Positions 61,181 through 64,000 of a stretch of 64,000 nt of DNA are shown here, piece after piece. Within the stretch, counting starts at the first letter, position 1. Every line of letters starts with the position of its first letter. A program made the position numbers and the translations under genes. Source of the DNA: Pseudomonas sp. ANT_J12 (GTDB taxonomy: Bacteria > Pseudomonadota > Gammaproteobacteria > Pseudomonadales > Pseudomonadaceae). The stretch lies in assembly GCF_008370045.1 (NCBI RefSeq), contig NZ_VOBN01000026.1, forward strand, positions 1-64,000, read 5' to 3'. The notes beneath the pieces were generated by a model. The model ran no database searches. It saw nothing but the letters and a program-made list of their open reading frames with translations, and was not told the origin of the DNA.

Positions 61181-61974
61181 ACAGCCTGCCGGTTTGCCAG
61201 ACGCTGTTGCTCGAACTGCACAACGGCGTGCTGCACATCACCCTCAACCGCCCGGAAAGCCGCAACGCCATGAGCTTGCAGATGGTCGCCGAATTGCGCG
61301 CGGTGCTGGCGGCGGTACGCGATGACCACGCGGTTCGCGCCCTGGTGATTGGCGGTGCCGGCGGGCACTTCTGCGCCGGTGGCGACATCAAGGACATGGC
61401 CAACGCCCGCGCCCAAGGGCCGGAGGCTTATCGCGACTTGAACCGGGCATTCGGTGCCTTGCTGCAAGAAGTGCAGCACGCGCCGCAAGTGGTGATCACC
61501 GTGCTGCAAGGCGCGGTGCTGGGCGGTGGTTTTGGTCTGGCGTGCGTCAGCGACGTGGCGCTGGCCGATCATCAGGCCCAGTTCGGTTTGCCGGAAACCA
61601 GCCTCGGCCTGCTGCCGGCGCAGATCGCGCCGTTCGTGGTCCAGCGCATCGGCCTGACCCAGGCCCGGCGGCTGGCCCTGACGGCGGCGCGGTTCGATGG
61701 CACTCACGCGCGTCGCATGGGCCTGGTGCATTTTGTCGAACACGACGCGCAAGCCCTGGCCGAGCGCCTCGAAGAGGTGTTGGCCCATGTCTTGTGCTGC
61801 GCGCCGGGGGCGAATGCCTTGACCAAAAAACTGTTGCTGGCGAGCGCCGGGCAACCTTCCGATGCCTTGCTGGATCAAGCGGCGCAGTGGTTCAGCGAAG
61901 CGGTGTCCGGGGTTGAAGGAGTCGAGGGGACGATGGCTTTTGTGCAAAAACGTAAGCCGGGGTGGGCCCTGTAG
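61177..61974 (+). CDS. atuE: Isohexenylglutaconyl-CoA hydratase AtuE
   Basis: A 265-residue crotonase-fold hydratase that adds water to isohexenylglutaconyl-CoA. Oxyanion-hole motifs are HFCAGGDIKDMA and VLQGAVLGGGFGLACVSDVALAD, with the catalytic glutamate in GLPETSLGLLPA. The start overlaps the atuD stop by four bases. The stop codon TAG is provided by the first bases of a REP element (GTAGGAGCG), a sign that the repeat inserted at or trimmed the end of the gene. Confidence 0.9.
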   Translation: MNSLPVCQTLLLELHNGVLHITLNRPESRNAMSLQMVAELRAVLAAVRDDHAVRALVIGGAGGHFCAGGDIKDMANARAQGPEAYRDLNRAFGALLQEVQHAPQVVITVLQGAVLGGGFGLACVSDVALADHQAQFGLPETSLGLLPAQIAPFVVQRIGLTQARRLALTAARFDGTHARRMGLVHFVEHDAQALAERLEEVLAHVLCCAPGANALTKKLLLASAGQPSDALLDQAAQWFSEAVSGVEGVEGTMAFVQKRKPGWAL

Positions 61975-61994
61975 GAGCGAGGCTTGCCCGCGAA
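61971..61994 (+). repeat. REP at the end of atuE
   Basis: A single GTAGGAGCGAGGCTTGCCCGCGAA copy whose second to fourth bases form the atuE stop codon. It lies between atuE and atuF within the operon. Confidence 0.85.
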
Positions 61995-62033
61995 GAGGCC
62001 GTCACATCCACCGCAAAACCAAGGGAATAAGCC

Positions 62034-63995
62034 ATGCCCGGATTCAACAAAATCCTGATTGCCAACCGCGGTGAAATCGCCTGCCGCATCCAGCGCACCG
62101 CCCAGGCCCTGGGCTACCGCACTGTCGCCGTATTCAGCGACGCCGACGCCGATGCCCTGCACGTGCAAATGGCCGACGAAGCCGTGAACATCGGCCCGGC
62201 CCCGGTGCAGCAGTCCTACCTGAACATCCCGGCCATTATCGAGGCCGCCCGCCGCACCGGCGCCGATGCAATCCATCCCGGCTACGGTTTCCTCTCGGAA
62301 AACCCCGGGTTCGCCCTCGCCTGCCAACAGGCCAACATCACCTTCATCGGCCCCAGCCCCGAAGCCATCGAGTTGATGGGCAGTAAACGCCTGTCGAAAC
62401 TCGCCATGCTCGCGGCCGGCGTGCCTTGCATCAAAGGCTATCAAGGCGCCGAGCAGGACGACGCCACCCTGAGCCGCGAAGCCGAACGCATCGGCTATCC
62501 ACTGATGATCAAGGCCAGCGCCGGCGGTGGCGGGCGCGGCATGCGCCTGGTCCACGACGCCAGTGATCTGCTGGAGCAACTGCGCACCGCCCGCTCCGAA
62601 GCCCTGCACGGGTTTGGCCATGACGAGCTGATCCTTGAGCAAGCGCTGATCGATCCGCGCCATGTCGAGGTGCAAGTGTTCGGCGACCAGCATGGCAACC
62701 TGATCTACCTCGGCGAACGCGACTGTTCGATCCAGCGCCGGCACCAGAAAATCATCGAGGAAGCGCCCTGCCCCGTCATGACGGCCGATCTGCGCCAGGC
62801 CATGGGCGAAGCGGCGCTCAAAGCCGGGCGAGCGGTGAACTATGTCGGCGCCGGCACCGTGGAATTCCTGCTGGACGCTCGCGGGCAGTTTTACTTTCTG
62901 GAGATGAACACCCGGCTGCAGGTGGAACACCCGGTGACCGAACTGATCACCGGCCTCGACCTCGTTGCCTGGCAGCTGCACGTCGCCGAAGGCCTGCCGC
63001 TGCCGCTGCGCCAGGAGGAGGTGCAGCTCAACGGACATGCCCTGGAAGTGCGCCTGTACGCCGAAGACCCGGCCCGGGGTTTCCTGCCGCAGACCGGGCA
63101 GATCAGTGCCTGGGAACCGGCGTTGCACGGTGGCGTGCGCATCGACCATGGCCTGATTGACGGCCAGCACATCAGCCCCTTCTACGACCCGCTGCTGGGC
63201 AAGCTGATCGCCCACGGCGCCACCCGCGAAGAAGCCCGGCGCAAGCTGCTGCGAGCGGTGCAGGACAGTGTGTTGCTGGGGGTGCAAAGCAATCAGCGCC
63301 TGCTCGCCAGCCTGCTGCAACACCCGCAATTTATCCGCGGCGAGTTCAGCACCGGGTTTATCCCGGCGCACTTCGCCGAGCATGCCTGCCTGCACGCCCA
63401 TGTTCCGAGCGCTGAAGAACTGGCGATCGCGGCGGCGCTGCTCTATCACGCCTGGGCGCAACAGCACCGCGCGCCATTGGCCGGTTGGCGCAACAACGCC
63501 AGTGTGCCGCTGCACTATCGCCTCGGCGTGGAAGACAAGGACTGGGCCGTGGAACTGAACGCGGTGCCGGGCGAGCCCTACCGGCTACAGGTCGGCGAGC
63601 GGAAACTCGCCCTGAAGATGATTCATTGCGACGGACACCAGGCCACCCTGGAAATCGACGGCATCCGCCAGCGCCATGCCTATCGCCTCGACGCCGGGCA
63701 ACTGTGGTTGTTCACCCGCCCCGGCAGCCTGCGCCTGGAGGATCGCACGCAGTTGCCGGTCAGCAGTCAGGCCAGCATCAGCTCCGGCACGCTCAAGGCG
63801 CCAATGGACGGGGCGATCGTCGATGTGCTGGTCAGTGAGGGCAGCCCGGTCAGCAAGGGCCAGCTCCTGGTGGTGCTGGAGGCGATGAAAATGGAGCATC
63901 CGCTCAAATCCGGCATCGACGGCGTGCTTAAACGGTTGCAGGTACGGGTCGGCGATCAGGTCAAAAATCGCCAGATTTTGCTGGAGGTCGAATAA
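62034..63995 (+). CDS. atuF: Geranyl-CoA carboxylase biotin-containing subunit AtuF
   Basis: A 653-residue alpha subunit with biotin carboxylase and biotin carrier domains. It starts FNKILIANRGEIACRIQRTAQALGYRTVAVFSDADA. The ATP-grasp part has KASAGGGGRGMRLV and EMNTRLQVEHPVTE. The C-terminal carrier has the biotinylated lysine in VLEAMKMEHPLKSG. It charges biotin with CO2 for transfer by AtuC to geranyl-CoA. LiuD of leucine catabolism is the near alternative. Operon context supports AtuF. The gene ends five bases before the window edge, and atuG/atuH may follow. Confidence 0.92.
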   Translation: MPGFNKILIANRGEIACRIQRTAQALGYRTVAVFSDADADALHVQMADEAVNIGPAPVQQSYLNIPAIIEAARRTGADAIHPGYGFLSENPGFALACQQANITFIGPSPEAIELMGSKRLSKLAMLAAGVPCIKGYQGAEQDDATLSREAERIGYPLMIKASAGGGGRGMRLVHDASDLLEQLRTARSEALHGFGHDELILEQALIDPRHVEVQVFGDQHGNLIYLGERDCSIQRRHQKIIEEAPCPVMTADLRQAMGEAALKAGRAVNYVGAGTVEFLLDARGQFYFLEMNTRLQVEHPVTELITGLDLVAWQLHVAEGLPLPLRQEEVQLNGHALEVRLYAEDPARGFLPQTGQISAWEPALHGGVRIDHGLIDGQHISPFYDPLLGKLIAHGATREEARRKLLRAVQDSVLLGVQSNQRLLASLLQHPQFIRGEFSTGFIPAHFAEHACLHAHVPSAEELAIAAALLYHAWAQQHRAPLAGWRNNASVPLHYRLGVEDKDWAVELNAVPGEPYRLQVGERKLALKMIHCDGHQATLEIDGIRQRHAYRLDAGQLWLFTRPGSLRLEDRTQLPVSSQASISSGTLKAPMDGAIVDVLVSEGSPVSKGQLLVVLEAMKMEHPLKSGIDGVLKRLQVRVGDQVKNRQILLEVE

Positions 63996-64000
63996 GGCGC

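Noticed and set aside
58270..63995. A leucine/isovalerate (liu) cluster in place of atu
   Set aside because: AtuC, AtuD, AtuE and AtuF resemble LiuB, LiuA, LiuC and LiuD, but the cluster begins with atuA and a TetR-type atuR with double operators, and lacks a LiuE lyase and the MerR-type LiuR within the window.

Overview
This window is about 64 kb of high-GC chromosomal DNA. It very probably comes from a member of the Pseudomonas fluorescens group. The evidence is a pyoverdine siderophore locus (fpvG-F, mbtH-like, pvdH, pvdL, pvdS, pvdY), Pseudomonas-type msu/sfnR and atu clusters, and many copies of two palindromic repeat families typical of fluorescent pseudomonads. Protein names rest on my recognition of family motifs and conserved gene order; no database search was run.

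Layout. 1-240: a strong stable-RNA-type promoter firing leftward out of the window. 238-7820: housekeeping and miscellaneous genes (RhtA-like exporter, lipoproteins, a TetR repressor divergent from an SDR/DsbA-like pair, M24B aminopeptidase, cysteine desulfurase-like protein, LysE exporter). 8210-12383: the organosulfonate operon msuE-msuD-msuC-sfnR behind a sigma-54 promoter. 12380-13289: soxR and a divergent monooxygenase-like gene sharing a SoxR box. 13631-15247: a VOC protein and a haloacetate-dehalogenase-like hydrolase. 15345-19742: a C4-dicarboxylate symporter, a LysR regulator and a LeuCD-type hydratase that may act on maleate or citraconate.

20061-28470 is the first half of the pyoverdine region. 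fpvGHJK (iron reduction from ferripyoverdine) and fpvCDEF (periplasmic binding proteins and ABC transporter) form one tightly overlapped operon. They face an mbtH-like gene and pvdH (diaminobutyrate synthesis). 29312-37532 is a DsbRS-type two-component system and a dsbD/dsbE/dsbG operon. Between them sit two tandem hemopexin-repeat genes and a Sel1/TPR gene. 38717-53788 returns to pyoverdine: the 4327-residue chromophore synthetase PvdL, the ECF sigma factor PvdS and the acetyltransferase-like PvdY. Iron-starvation boxes with identical 16-bp spacing precede mbtH, pvdH and pvdY, and a one-mismatch version precedes pvdL. A Fur-box-like sequence lies inside the pvdS promoter. Low iron should therefore relieve Fur at pvdS, and PvdS should then activate the structural genes.

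53889-54683 is a periplasmic solute-binding-like protein. 54777-63995 is the acyclic terpene utilisation cluster: atuR divergent from atuA-B-C-D-E-F, for citronellol/geraniol catabolism through geranyl-CoA carboxylase. Two mirrored copies of a 16-bp operator lie between atuR and atuA. The cluster probably continues past the right edge. I saw no tRNA or rRNA gene, CRISPR array, transposase, prophage gene or clear pseudogene.
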